This document shows, piece after piece, positions 1-10,916 of a stretch of DNA of 64,000 bases. This stretch comes from Arabidopsis thaliana. Taxonomy: Eukaryota; Streptophyta; Magnoliopsida; Brassicales; Brassicaceae. Both the position numbers and the translations under genes were made by a program. The notes beneath the pieces were generated by a model that was given only the letters and a program-made list of their open reading frames with translations, ran no database searches and was not told the origin of the DNA. The stretch spans positions 9,052,001-9,116,000 of the forward strand of contig NC_003076.8 in the NCBI RefSeq assembly GCF_000001735.4, read 5' to 3'. Every line of letters begins with the position of its first letter. Position 1 is the first letter of the stretch.

Positions 1-1978
1 GTGCAAAGGTGGTAAACTTCAAGGAGTGGTTGTGTACTCAAACAATCTTACCGGAGAAATCCCTGAGTCGCTCGGAGATTGTGGAACGCTCTTGACTGTT
101 CAGTTACAGAACAATGACTTCTCCGGCAAGTTTCCTTCTCGGATCTGGAATGCTTCAAGTATGTATAGTCTACAGGTGAGTAACAACTCATTCACCGGAG
201 AGTTACCGGAGAATGTTGCTTGGAATATGTCGAGGATCGAGATTGATAACAATCGATTTTCCGGTGAGATTCCGAAGAAAATCGGTACTTGGTCTTCCTT
301 AGTTGAGTTTAAGGCGGGAAACAATCAGTTTTCTGGTGAGTTTCCGAAGGAATTGACTTCTCTTTCGAATCTCATATCGATCTTTCTCGATGAGAATGAT
401 CTCACCGGTGAATTACCGGATGAGATCATCTCATGGAAGTCGTTGATAACGTTAAGTTTATCCAAGAACAAGCTTTCCGGGGAAATTCCGAGAGCTTTAG
501 GATTGTTGCCACGTCTGCTCAATCTTGATCTATCGGAGAATCAATTCTCCGGTGGAATCCCACCGGAGATTGGGAGCCTGAAGCTGACAACATTTAATGT
601 GTCATCAAATAGACTCACTGGAGGAATACCAGAGCAACTTGATAATCTTGCTTACGAGAGAAGTTTCTTGAACAACTCTAATCTTTGTGCAGACAACCCG
701 GTTCTCAGCTTACCGGATTGTCGGAAACAGCGCCGGGGATCAAGAGGGTTCCCCGGGAAAATCCTCGCGATGATTCTAGTCATCGCGGTTCTGCTTCTCA
801 CCATTACTCTGTTTGTTACGTTCTTTGTGGTTAGGGACTACACAAGGAAACAAAGAAGAAGAGGTCTAGAGACGTGGAAACTCACTTCATTTCATAGAGT
901 AGATTTTGCGGAATCCGACATCGTGTCGAATCTGATGGAACACTACGTGATCGGTAGTGGCGGATCGGGCAAAGTTTACAAGATTTTCGTCGAAAGCTCG
1001 GGACAATGTGTGGCAGTGAAGAGGATATGGGACAGCAAGAAACTGGACCAGAAACTTGAGAAGGAGTTTATTGCTGAAGTTGAGATTCTTGGAACGATCA
1101 GGCACTCGAATATAGTGAAACTATTGTGTTGTATCTCAAGGGAAGATTCAAAGCTTCTAGTGTATGAGTATCTCGAGAAACGCAGTCTTGATCAATGGTT
1201 ACATGGAAAGAAGAAGGGAGGTACCGTAGAGGCTAATAACCTTACATGGTCACAGAGGTTGAATATCGCAGTTGGAGCAGCTCAAGGACTTTGCTATATG
1301 CATCATGATTGTACTCCCGCAATCATACATAGAGATGTCAAGTCGAGTAACATCTTGCTTGATTCTGAATTCAACGCGAAGATTGCAGATTTCGGGTTGG
1401 CTAAACTGTTGATTAAGCAAAACCAAGAACCTCATACCATGTCAGCTGTTGCTGGATCCTTTGGTTACATTGCTCCAGGTAATACCCGTAAACAAAAAAC
1501 ATTCTTTAGAGTCGAATAGAGTCGCTCATTGTGTGATCTCTAATATTTTTATGTTGCAGAATACGCATATACGTCAAAGGTAGATGAGAAGATCGATGTG
1601 TACAGCTTCGGGGTAGTTTTGCTAGAGCTGGTGACTGGAAGAGAAGGAAACAACGGAGATGAACACACAAACTTAGCAGATTGGTCATGGAAACATTACC
1701 AATCTGGAAAACCGACCGCAGAGGCGTTTGATGAGGACATCAAAGAAGCTTCCACGACTGAGGCGATGACAACAGTTTTCAAGCTAGGTCTCATGTGTAC
1801 TAACACATTGCCTAGTCATAGACCTTCCATGAAAGAGGTCTTGTATGTTCTGCGCCAACAAGGACTTGAGGCGACGAAGAAGACTGCAACAGAGGCATAT
1901 GAGGCACCTCTACTAGTTAGTTTATCGGGTCGAAGGACAAGTAAAAGGGTAGAAGATGAAGATTTAGGTTTTGTATAA
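1..1978 (+). CDS. HSL3: LRR receptor-like kinase (HSL3-type), 5' truncated by window edge
   Basis: The open frame runs in from base 2 and continues to a stop at 1976-1978. The exons are (2)-1478 and 1560-1978, and the intron 1479-1559 is GT-AG. Joining them gives the kinase motif APEYAYTSKVDEK. Leucine-rich repeats of the SG.IP type run to about base 640. They are followed by a single membrane span (about 760-832) and a cytoplasmic kinase. The kinase shows the glycine loop IGSGGSG (949-970), the VAVK lysine, the catalytic HRDVKSSN and DFG. Arg before the catalytic Asp makes it an RD kinase. The sequence matches my memory of AT5G25930, HAESA-LIKE 3, which is reported as the receptor for CTNIP/SCREW peptides in immune and drought signalling. 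The N-terminal LRRs and signal peptide lie outside the window. Family assignment is certain; the ligand is literature knowledge only. Confidence 0.95.
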
Positions 1979-2251
1979 TCAAATAATCACAACACTTGAT
2001 GTTGTTTTTTTTGTGAAATGTACAAATGTATTAGAAACCATTTAGTTTTTGTGTAAGCAAAGTTTTAGTTAAGAGTATAACTACCAGCTTGTAACTTATT
2101 TGAGAACAAAATCTGAAAGTCTGAATAAAAAATGGTCTTAAAGAATTTGTTATTCCTTATAATAATAACACTCTTATTAAGAATCAAGGCAAAATATGCA
2201 TACAAAACAGAGAAAGATGATGATTGATTTGTGTTACAATAAGAAGAGAAA

Positions 2252-3133
2252 TTATTTAGAGTCTTGCTGAACTTTCTTTAACTGAGCCTCGGTGTTTCTT
2301 CTTGCGCCTTGTAGAATCGTTTTATCCGCGGTTATGAAGAACGCAGCGATAGAAGCTGTTCCAATGATCACCATAATCACAAGATAGAAATCAGAAGAAA
2401 ATTGTGGAGAAATGAATGTACGAATACTTAAAAACCCCAAACTCAACTAGGTTCAAAAGGGAAGTTCGAGGTTTCTACAACAATGTTAAAGCTAGTATCT
2501 TTTTTCTACTTAGTTCCAGGAAGAACATATAGTAATGATTTAAGGCATATTGCTGATAGAGCTAACCTGAAGAAATAATGAGTGCTTGAGCAGTGTAGTT
2601 GAGGTTTGCCTTAGCCCACGGGAACATACGAACGGCAGCTACCTGTTACGAAAACAAGGCATGCTTATGTACCAAATTCATATCTTATATACACATCAAA
2701 AAGAATGTGACTCTACTTGGTGTATTCAGAAATCACAAAATGAATAGGTAACAAAATTGAAACTCTTGATTATTACAGAACATGAGATTGGTGAGTCACT
2801 TTTGTCTTAAAATTCAACAACAAAGAAACATAACTCTTACATTTAATTCATTTAAGATCTCAATTTAAAAAATTTAGATAAGTGAGATTATATGATTACT
2901 GTGGGAATCGCACTGGCGACGGCGGCAACGGCGGCGGCCTTAGCTCCGGCAATAGCTCCGGCTGTAACATAATCCAAAGTCATCAATTTAAAAGATTTTT
3001 TTTAGGGGAAAAAAGAGAGAGAGAGACGGAGAAAGAAGAAGAGACCTTGTTTGGAAGTTTCGGCTCGATGGATCTTAGCAATCTCGTCGGGAGAAGCTAT
3101 GACGAAGAGATTCTGCTGCCTCCGGTTACCCAT
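2252..3133 (-). CDS. Early nodulin-93-like small membrane protein
   Basis: Four exons were assembled on the minus strand: 3133-3046, 2961-2900, 2642-2567 and 2355-2252. All introns are GT-AG and the phases join to a 109-aa protein. It begins MGNRRQQNLFVIASPDEIAK. An Ala-rich segment follows (AIAGAKAAAVAAVASAIPT), then VRMFPWAKANLNYTAQALI and a hydrophobic stretch ASIAAFFITADK. This is the ENOD93 (early nodulin-related) layout, with two probable membrane-associated helices. No biochemical function is established for the family; members are linked to nitrogen or mitochondrial roles. From gene order it is probably AT5G25940. The start is the first ATG of exon 1, just downstream of a GA-rich leader at 3185-3206. 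Confidence 0.85.
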
Positions 3134-3249
3134 TTCTGACCGATTTTCCATTTTCAGTGTCGCTTTTTTGATCTTTCGATTTCAAGGAGAGAGAGAGAGA
3201 GAGAGACGGGTCGCGATTTGCCTTTTTCTTTGGTTAGGAAATAAATGAT

Positions 3250-4250
3250 TAGGACGAAAATTAAAAATTCGTTTTTTTTTTTTATAAGTTGGGAATCTTT
3301 CACCAAAATAATGAAACGCCAATATTGAAAACAAAGTTGTCAAAATACTATAGTCTATAAAACGCCAATTTAGAAATGTATTTCAATCATGTATTTAGAA
3401 TAATTTGTGTTAGAAAACAGATAAAACAATTATTATGTTATAGATTATTTTTAAAATAAAATAAAATTCAGTGGTTCGTAAATGTTTGTTATTGAGAATA
3501 TTTTAAATTTTAGATTTTTAGTATTTTTAATGCACAATGGTCTTTTGGAGCGGTTTTAGAAATCGACTTAAGAAATGTTTGGAGTCAATTTTGTTACCAT
3601 ACGGATATCTTTAGAGATATAAGAAATTAATCGATTCAGTTTTAGATAAAATTTATAAGTGAAAAAATGATTAAAAAAATATAATAAATTAGTTAATTTC
3701 ATTAATGATGATATTTTTGTATAGAAAGATAAATTAAAACTTAATTTTATATGTGATTAAAATAGTAATTTTTAAAAAATTGGTTAGTTTATTTTAATTA
3801 CATAAAATTTAAAATAAAATTTTTGGTATAGAAGTTGAGTTTTAAATGAATTCGGCCTTAATGCTTCAAACATACAAAAGCGAAGATATAGAGAGCCCAT
3901 CAAAAGTACTAGGGACCAACAGAAAATGTTAAGATTTTATTAATAGTTCAATATTCTTTTTTTAAAAATATTATAATACCTGAATTGGACTTGAGCCAAA
4001 GTTTTACAAATCAAAACAACAAATACAAAACGGAGGCAAGAATCTGACAATATCTCCGGTAGACGAGATCTTACTTCGGCGGTAGTTCAATATTGTTCTA
4101 ATGATTTAACTTGATTGCTTAGATTGGATGATAGAATGTATTTCTAGTGTTCTAATTTAATTGGTTACTTGAACTTTGATACCCTTCTATTGCTATGGTT
4201 TTTATACACTTGTGGCAATGAGTGATATTGTAAATTAAATTAGAAAATAT
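3250..4250. other. AT-rich intergenic DNA, nothing recognised
   Basis: About 1 kb of AT-rich sequence lies between the nodulin-like gene and the neprosin relic. I see no ORF with protein character, no splice-linked exons and no clear terminal repeats. Confidence 0.5.
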
Positions 4251-4870
4251 GGTGCTAAGGGATATGTGATATAATGCATATATATCCGAGCTACTCGAAA
4301 GTCGAAACAGGGTCTAAGCTTCCACCTATGGCTAATTGAGTACTTATGTGCATGAAACATGAGCATAAGAGGTTGATGGAGCTGTTTTACTGTATGCATC
4401 TTTCTGCAACCCAAATCCAAAGAGTAGTTGTAAATTTCATGAAAGTGAATGTAATGTCTATAGTCATGTCATAATGTTACTGACAGTCCAAGAGGTGAAG
4501 AGCGGTGTGCGGGTGTCTCCAAAATTGTATGTGGTATATTGTGTTTTTAGTGTCTTATGTCCTTTGTCTAGTGTTTGTTTTGAGTTGTTTGTCACATTTT
4601 TGTTCGTTTTTAATGTATTTTTCGGTTGTTTTGTACAAGTTTTACGAAGTTATACTGGAATTGGAGACTTTTTAAGTGAAAAACAGACGTTAGGAGATGA
4701 AACGGAAAAATGGTGATTCAAGACAACTCCGATGAATGCCATCAGACAACTTTTTGATGCTTAATTTTAAATTTTCTATCAAATTCCACTGGAAAATGGC
4801 ATCGGACAATTCCCTGATTGAGCACCAATATAATTGAACCCTACCGCAAGAAGTATTGCCTCCTATAAAA
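4250..4870 (-). pseudogene. Relic of a neprosin-domain (DUF239) gene
   Basis: Three blocks align in order with exons of the intact paralogue at 5929-7803. About 4255-4404 matches exon 6, with the words for the KTGCxNLLC region still visible but broken by indels. 4484-4525 matches exon 5. 4820-4866 matches the start of exon 4, including the GCCTCCTATA acceptor context. Exon 7 and exons 1-3 are not recognisable here. Further right, 4966-4992 and 5380-5425 resemble the TATA and upstream regions of the other two copies. I infer a third, decayed member of the tandem cluster. Confidence 0.75.
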
Positions 4871-4929
4871 ACAAGTTGAGAACATTTTCAATGCGAGTTG
4901 TCTATAAAATTTTCGGTTGCAAATAAAAT

Positions 4930-5850
4930 ATAAATATTATTATTTTGGATCCTTAATTACATTTTTCCTACTACTTATAGAGCTTACATATCTGTTGTTT
5001 CTACTTTTACTTATTTTTTTAGTTATTGTGAAACAAAACATATATATTAATTTATACGAATTAAAGGTTTTCAGTACCTTATAAAGGTTAAAGACTATTT
5101 ATTTATTTTTTATTTAATACAAAATTTGGTATATAAGCTCCATAAAGGGTAGCAAATATTTAATTTAATACAAAATTAATTATATGTACATAATTATATA
5201 TATATATATAGTAACTTAGACACAATTAAAATTTGCCTTCTCCTTATAGTATAATTCAATTATATAATATATATATATATATATATATATGATTTTACTT
5301 TTCCTCTTTTTTAAGTTGATAAGAAACATACACAAAACTATATATACAAATTAATAAAAATATGCATATTTAACGTACATTTGGCTCATTCTTTGTGCTA
5401 TGAAACTAAGATTAACTACCAAAGATAATCCCAAAAGTCATGAACTTATGGTTGATCCTTCCTTTTGGTGGAACTTATTATCCACAGAATTGTTTTTATT
5501 CATTTGAGTATTTTTTATTACTATTGATGTCGACGGTAATATATACTTATATAGAGGTTGAAACTAGTTTATTTTATTTTTTATGTATACACGGAAAAAT
5601 TATTTTATCACATTTTATTTTTCAACATGTCTCTTTGTTCTACATGTAGAGGTTGAAACTTTCCACCGCGGCATCAAGACTCGATGCAATTTGTGATTAG
5701 CAGTTTAGAGACTTCCTTTTGATTTGGCTCAGTTTCTTTTACCCTCCCTATTGTGTTTTCCACTTTCTTAGGCTTTGTTAGTAATGAAAAAAATTAAAAG
5801 ATTATGATCAATATAAGATCTTCTCTGATTAGTTTAAATTAGAAGACAAA
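4930..5850. other. AT-rich intergenic DNA with TA microsatellites
   Basis: There are (TA)n tracts near 5195-5210 and 5262-5290, plus scattered traces of DUF239-gene upstream sequence. No gene was seen. Confidence 0.5.
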
Positions 5851-5855
5851 CAAAA

Positions 5856-5876
5856 TTCCGGCCAGGTCCTCCGAAG
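5856..5876 (-). repeat. 21-bp stray copy of the exon-7 3' end of the adjacent neprosin gene
   Basis: The 21-bp word TTCCGGCCAGGTCCTCCGAAG-type sequence at 5856-5876 recurs exactly at 5945-5965, where it encodes the conserved C-terminal FGGPGR of the gene. The stray copy lies 3' of the stop codon. It looks like a short templated insertion. Confidence 0.7.
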
Positions 5877-5928
5877 ATAAAACTAACAAAAAAACAGGAG
5901 AATGAACATTGACAAAATCAACATGAGA

Positions 5929-7803
5929 TTAAGGACAACGAGAGTTCCGGCCAGGTCCTCCGAAGTAAAAGTGGGGCTCTGACATATATGTTTTCCGGTG
6001 GAGCAGTGTAGAATAACAGTTGTACTCATCAGCATACTCGGATAGAAACTGGGGGTATTTGAGCTGCATGGAATAGTCCTTGATCCTAAGGTTTGTGTGG
6101 AAACAAGCTTCGGCCCAGATGTAAGATGCCCATTGTCCACTCCCCATTGCGGTTGTCGTGTGTGGCTTCTTCAATACTACGTTAGGGCTATGTACTTCTC
6201 CACCCCACTGCACAGCTGTGGCGCTGTGTTTTAGGTAGTTGAATAGTGTACCCGGCCAATAACCCAACACGTTGTTTTCGCAAGTCAACCACCAGTTCCC
6301 ACTGTTTGGATCCTACAAATACAATCGATCATAAAGCATTAAAGGACAATACAAGCCCGTTCCAAAACATATTCAAAAAAATTTAACACCGGTTTTTGGG
6401 GCATTAACCAAAAGGGACAATTTTATAATTTTGTAAAATTGTGTAGAATGTTGATCATATATAAACTAGAAAATCTTACAAGGAATATGCTAACGGTGAT
6501 GTGATATTGCGTACTAGAGGAACTCGAAACAGGTTCAACGGTTGCACCAAGGGCAAATTTTTTACTTGTTTGCACAAAACCCGCGCATAAGAGATTGATG
6601 CACCCTGTTTTAGTGTATCCATCTGTCTGAAAATCCAAATAGAAAGCGTAGTTATATAAACTCACGTAAGTGATTGAGATATTTCAAAGTTGGTAGTTAT
6701 ATAAAAGTGTTACTCACAGTCCAGGAGATGAAGAGACGGGTACGTGAGTCTCCGAAAACAGCTGGATTCACCTGAAATATAGGATTTTGTTAATCGGGTC
6801 ACGGTTTACTTCTAAAGCAAAGTATAATACTTTTAGCAATGGAAACGTACCATCCAACCACCTTCAACGCTCTCAAAATTCTCTGAGAGACCACCAACCA
6901 GCCAGATCTGGGCAGTACTGTAGTCGGTAGCTTCAACCCTCGGAGGGTTCCAAATATTTATATCAGATTGAGCTCCGACAAAATTGAACCCTAGGGCCAC
7001 AATAAATGCCTCCTATACCATCATCCACAAAGCATAAGTGTTTCTAGTTAACCATATGAAGCTTTTATTAGTCTTAAAAAAATATATTTAAGACCTTACA
7101 CTGTACGTACCGATCTTAACCTTGGTTGGGCTTCGTTTATTTTTGCAGGTGTTATATTGAAATTACCCTTATGTTGAAGTGCGTTGTCTAGAAAGCTGTA
7201 TTTGTGAGGAGTTTTCCTCCCAAAATGAGACGGTGAAGAGGCTCTGCTTATGTCTTCTCTACTAACTCTACGAACCGGTATGGTCCCCATTGGACATTTT
7301 CCGGATTTAGACCAAATCTGAGATTTTATGTGTTCAGAAGAACCGTTGTTTGGTATAGTAGTCTTCTTTGTACCAAATTTCACACTCGGTTTCATCTGCA
7401 TGCATAAATGTGGTTTCTTTATATACAAAGCAAAATATAACCAAATTTTGTATATACAAAATCTTTGATTTATATGATCGTTATATAGTAGAATTTGTTT
7501 ACCTGAATTTTGTGGTTTTTTAAAGCGGGATGATCAAAGGCATGTTGTTTATAGATATCTATACAATCTATTATATCTCCATCTTCGCTCTACAAATAAA
7601 ATTACAATCGATTTGGAAACTCAGAAAACCAAAAACTATAACAAAGATGTTATATATTCGTATTCAGATTCAGTCCATACCTTGATGGTCTTCAACGCAG
7701 GTTTATTAAGAGCCTTCAATTTCAGATCAATATCTAAAGAACCTTTCCCATATGCTTCATTGTAAAAACCACACAAAATCACAAAGATTAAGAAAAATCT
7801 CAT
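5929..7803 (-). CDS. Neprosin-domain (DUF239/DUF4409) secreted protein, intact copy
   Basis: Seven exons: 7803-7681, 7589-7503, 7395-7111, 7012-6851, 6771-6718, 6626-6480 and 6312-5929. Phases are consistent and the product is 413 aa. It has a signal peptide ([19 protein letters not shown]) and the activation-peptide region [15 protein letters not shown]. The neprosin domain shows [49 protein letters not shown] and WGGEV. The family member neprosin is a glutamic prolyl endopeptidase. The Glu of VEGGW and the Glu of WGGEV are 110 residues apart, close to the spacing I recall for its catalytic pair. An in-frame ATG lies upstream at 7860. I prefer 7803 because the signal peptide begins there, the paralogue aligns there, and a TATAA at about 7868 would leave almost no leader for the upper ATG. 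Probably AT5G25950. The substrate is unknown. Confidence 0.9.
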
Positions 7804-7869
7804 TGTGGCTGTTTGTCTTGGAGTTCTTAGGATATAGGCTTTTGAATCTTGAAACTTCATTCTTATAAA

Positions 7870-9480
7870 GGTTACAAAACAATAAGGTGTTTTTTATATA
7901 ATTAATGTGATAATATCAATCACATTAATATCAACACAAAGATTGAGAAAAAACGGAAGTCATGACAACAATCATCTGCAGATTTGGGAAACTTATATAT
8001 GGTAAACAAAATCTTTGATATGAAACAGCTCAACTTACCAAATATGTTTTTTATTTATTTTAAAATAACTACTCACCAAATATATATGAATGCTCTGGTA
8101 GTTACTACTCCTATATTTTGCTTTGCTTTTAATTACGTCGATCCAAAACACATAAGCTTTCTCACTAATATAATATCACTATTTTTAGTTCAATTTAGTT
8201 TGAGAAACTTGACTAAATATTTCTTTTTATTGATGAAATAACATATATATATATATATATATTAATATGTGTATCTGATCAATACCATACTAATATTTCA
8301 ATGTTTTTAATTAATTTTTATGTTAACTTATATTTTTCATTGAATTTTAAATCTAATATTAAATTCTAAACAAATATTGATAAATAATTTTGAAATCTCA
8401 TTTTGTTTTCCTATATATTAATGTTTGAATTTAAGCAATACTAATACTAATTTGATGTTATTGTATTAACGTTAATTACCATTAATAATTTAACAAATAG
8501 AAAATTTTATATGAGGATTTCTAACATAATAAAAATAATATTATATATATATATATATATATCTTATTATATAAAGTATGATTTTCAAAATAACTAATAG
8601 GATTATGCAACATGTCAATTTTATTGATCTTATTTGACACGTATATAGAAAGTTTTTTTTATTAATTTAAAGGCTATAAAAGGATAATTGTAAGAAATTA
8701 TAAATTTAAAAATAAGTATAAGGAAACTAAATTTTTTCAAAAAAATGGATATAGGAGAAAACTAGATGTATCTTATTAAATATAAATAGAAATTAAAAAA
8801 TAATTTACTAATTTTTATTAGAGTCTACTAAGTTTAAAACAAAACAAAAATTACTTTTCCTTAAAATTTTAAAAGGATTTCAGATTTTGTACAATCTTAT
8901 TTTATAAAATTCAATAATTTTGGAAATTACAATCATTTATTAATCCTAAAAGGGAAAAGATTCCATATACTCAAACAAATAGATAATTTCCTATTTTTTC
9001 ACCAAACCAAAAAACTCTTCAAAAGCACCATTACGCCATTCTATTGTTAAAGGTTTTTTTTTGTTAGTTTGTTGAATTTGATTTTGTTATTTGTTAACTA
9101 TTTTAATATTAACTATAATATAGATTTGATATGATATGTTATACATATTAGTTTGATATAATTGCTTTTAGCGTTTATTCATCAAGATGAAGTGTGTAGA
9201 ACAAAAATCAAGTTTATTATGATTAAATAGGTAGTTAAATTGTATTGCAAATGAAATGTGTAAATTTTGATTTTGTTTTCAAGAAAAATGATGTAGTTTT
9301 AGTCATTTGGTTGTGTTGTGCAATTAACAAATGACATTCGTTTCGATATTGTGGATAAAATCAAAATTTGCTTATGTTTTGTTGTGGTCTCTTTTTATTT
9401 CTAAAAAAATCCTTTCATTGGGTTATATATTTTTTTGTTAAGCAATGAATTCATAATTTAAGTAAGAAAATTATATCTAA
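7870..9480. other. AT-rich intergenic DNA
   Basis: 7984-8130 resembles 13190-13290 upstream of the second neprosin gene, so the duplication includes promoter-distal sequence. The remainder is AT-rich with TA tracts (8245-8265, 8545-8562). No gene was recognised. Confidence 0.5.
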
Positions 9481-10620
9481 GGTATGATGATTTATTGCTT
9501 GAGTAATTGCTCGATACACTTAACCGAAATGTAGTATATGCGAGGTCGATCCACGAGGACCAAAGATACTCTAAGGATTTCCGAGACTCGTTCTTACCTA
9601 AAGCGAAAAGGGTGTTTGTTTGGTTTTCTCAAATGTAAATGCAAGAAAATAAACGATTAGACTTATATGATAAATTTGTTTAAATTTGTTTAATCCCTAA
9701 GAAGACTAACGCTAGTCTTATGGCTGACCTTCGGCCCATCAGTCTTTGTTCAGTGATGTATAAGGTAATCTCAAAGATTCTGGTTTCAAGACTAAAGCCT
9801 ATCCTTGCTGATCTTGTTTCGCCCACTCAGTCTGCCTTTGTAGAAGAGCGGCTAATCTCAGACAATACTCTCATTGCTCATGAAATTGTCCACTCGCTGA
9901 GAACTCATGATTCAATGTCTAAGGATTTTATGGCCATAAAAACAGACCTTTCTAAGGCCTTTGATCGTGTTGAGTGGAGTTATCTGCGTCACCTGTTGTT
10001 GGCTTTGGGTTTTCATAATGATTGGGTTGAGTTGGTGATGTCTTGTGTGACTACTGTGTCTTACACTGTCTTGGTTAATGGCCACCCGCATGGTCTTGTG
10101 GTTCCACAGAGAGGTCTCAGACAAGGTGATCCTTTGTCTCCCTTCCTCTTCGTCTTATGTACTGAAGGACTATCGCATCTTCTAAACAGAGCTGAACAGC
10201 AAGGTCTCATCAGTGGTATGAGGTTTTCTCCTGAAGGTCCTTCTATACACCATTTACTTTTTGCAGATGATAGCCTTTTTGTGTGTAAGGCTGATGATGA
10301 TCAATGCAGATCACCTGGGATCGATCGATCCAGTGCTGGCGGACGATTTCTCGATTCTTGCTATCTTTTCTGGTCCAAATGAGCCCGATAAGTCGCGAAA
10401 ATATTTATGTCCCGCTTAAACACCTAAAACCTGCAAATGACTCAAGACACGACCGAAAAGACGCAAAAGACGGACTATGATACGATAAATAACTCAATAC
10501 TAAAAGACGTAAAACACCAAAAACGCAACATATCAATGATATGAAACTAAAATGAAGAAACTTAAACGGTGATTAGTTTTTGTTTTTCGGTTCGAGAGAA
10601 ATCGTTACCAAATCGTGTAG
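9480..10620. repeat. Unidentified dispersed-repeat-like sequence flanking the LINE fragment
   Basis: The flanks 9490-9715 and 10385-10620 have less AT-biased, non-coding sequence that contrasts with the AT-rich surroundings. The LINE-derived reading frame sits between them without a poly(A) tail. I infer that the LINE piece lies inside another repeat. I cannot name the host family. Confidence 0.35.
9720..10312 (+). mobile_element. LINE (non-LTR) reverse-transcriptase fragment
   Basis: The open frame encodes the core of a plant LINE reverse transcriptase. Visible motifs are [42 protein letters not shown] and the catalytic FADD in LLFADDSLF. The endonuclease upstream and the RNase H and zinc knuckle downstream are missing. 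The frame continues to 10382, but similarity to RT ends around KADDDQC (about 10310). This is a remnant, not a functional element. Truncation at both ends and absence of a poly(A) tail are unusual for simple target-primed insertion. Confidence 0.88.
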
Positions 10621-10905
10621 AAGTATTATCGCATACAATGACAAATTATTATTTTTGTTGAAATCCATTTAAAAAGTAATATCCAATATGAAACTTGTCT
10701 GTATATGTTTTTAATAATTAAGTACATTATATTCTTACATTTGCATATATCATTTGACTAATACTGAGAATATCTAGTTATTTCACTTTCTGTTCTTTTT
10801 CAACGTTCTTTTAGATTTCGCAGTTTGTTAATTTATGTAATCGACGTTTGTAATTCAGTACATATCGTTAAGACTAACAAAAAAAGAGAATGAACATTAA
10901 CAAAT
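10620..10905. other. Intergenic DNA
   Basis: AT-rich sequence downstream of the second neprosin copy. Only the conserved 3' UTR words near 10870-10916, shared with 5880-5930, are recognisable. Confidence 0.4.
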
Positions 10906-10916
10906 TCACCCAAAGA

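Noticed and set aside
4474..4716. 80-codon plus-strand ORF
   Set aside because: It runs antisense through the neprosin-gene relic. Val/Phe/Cys-rich composition reflects GT-rich sequence, not a protein family.
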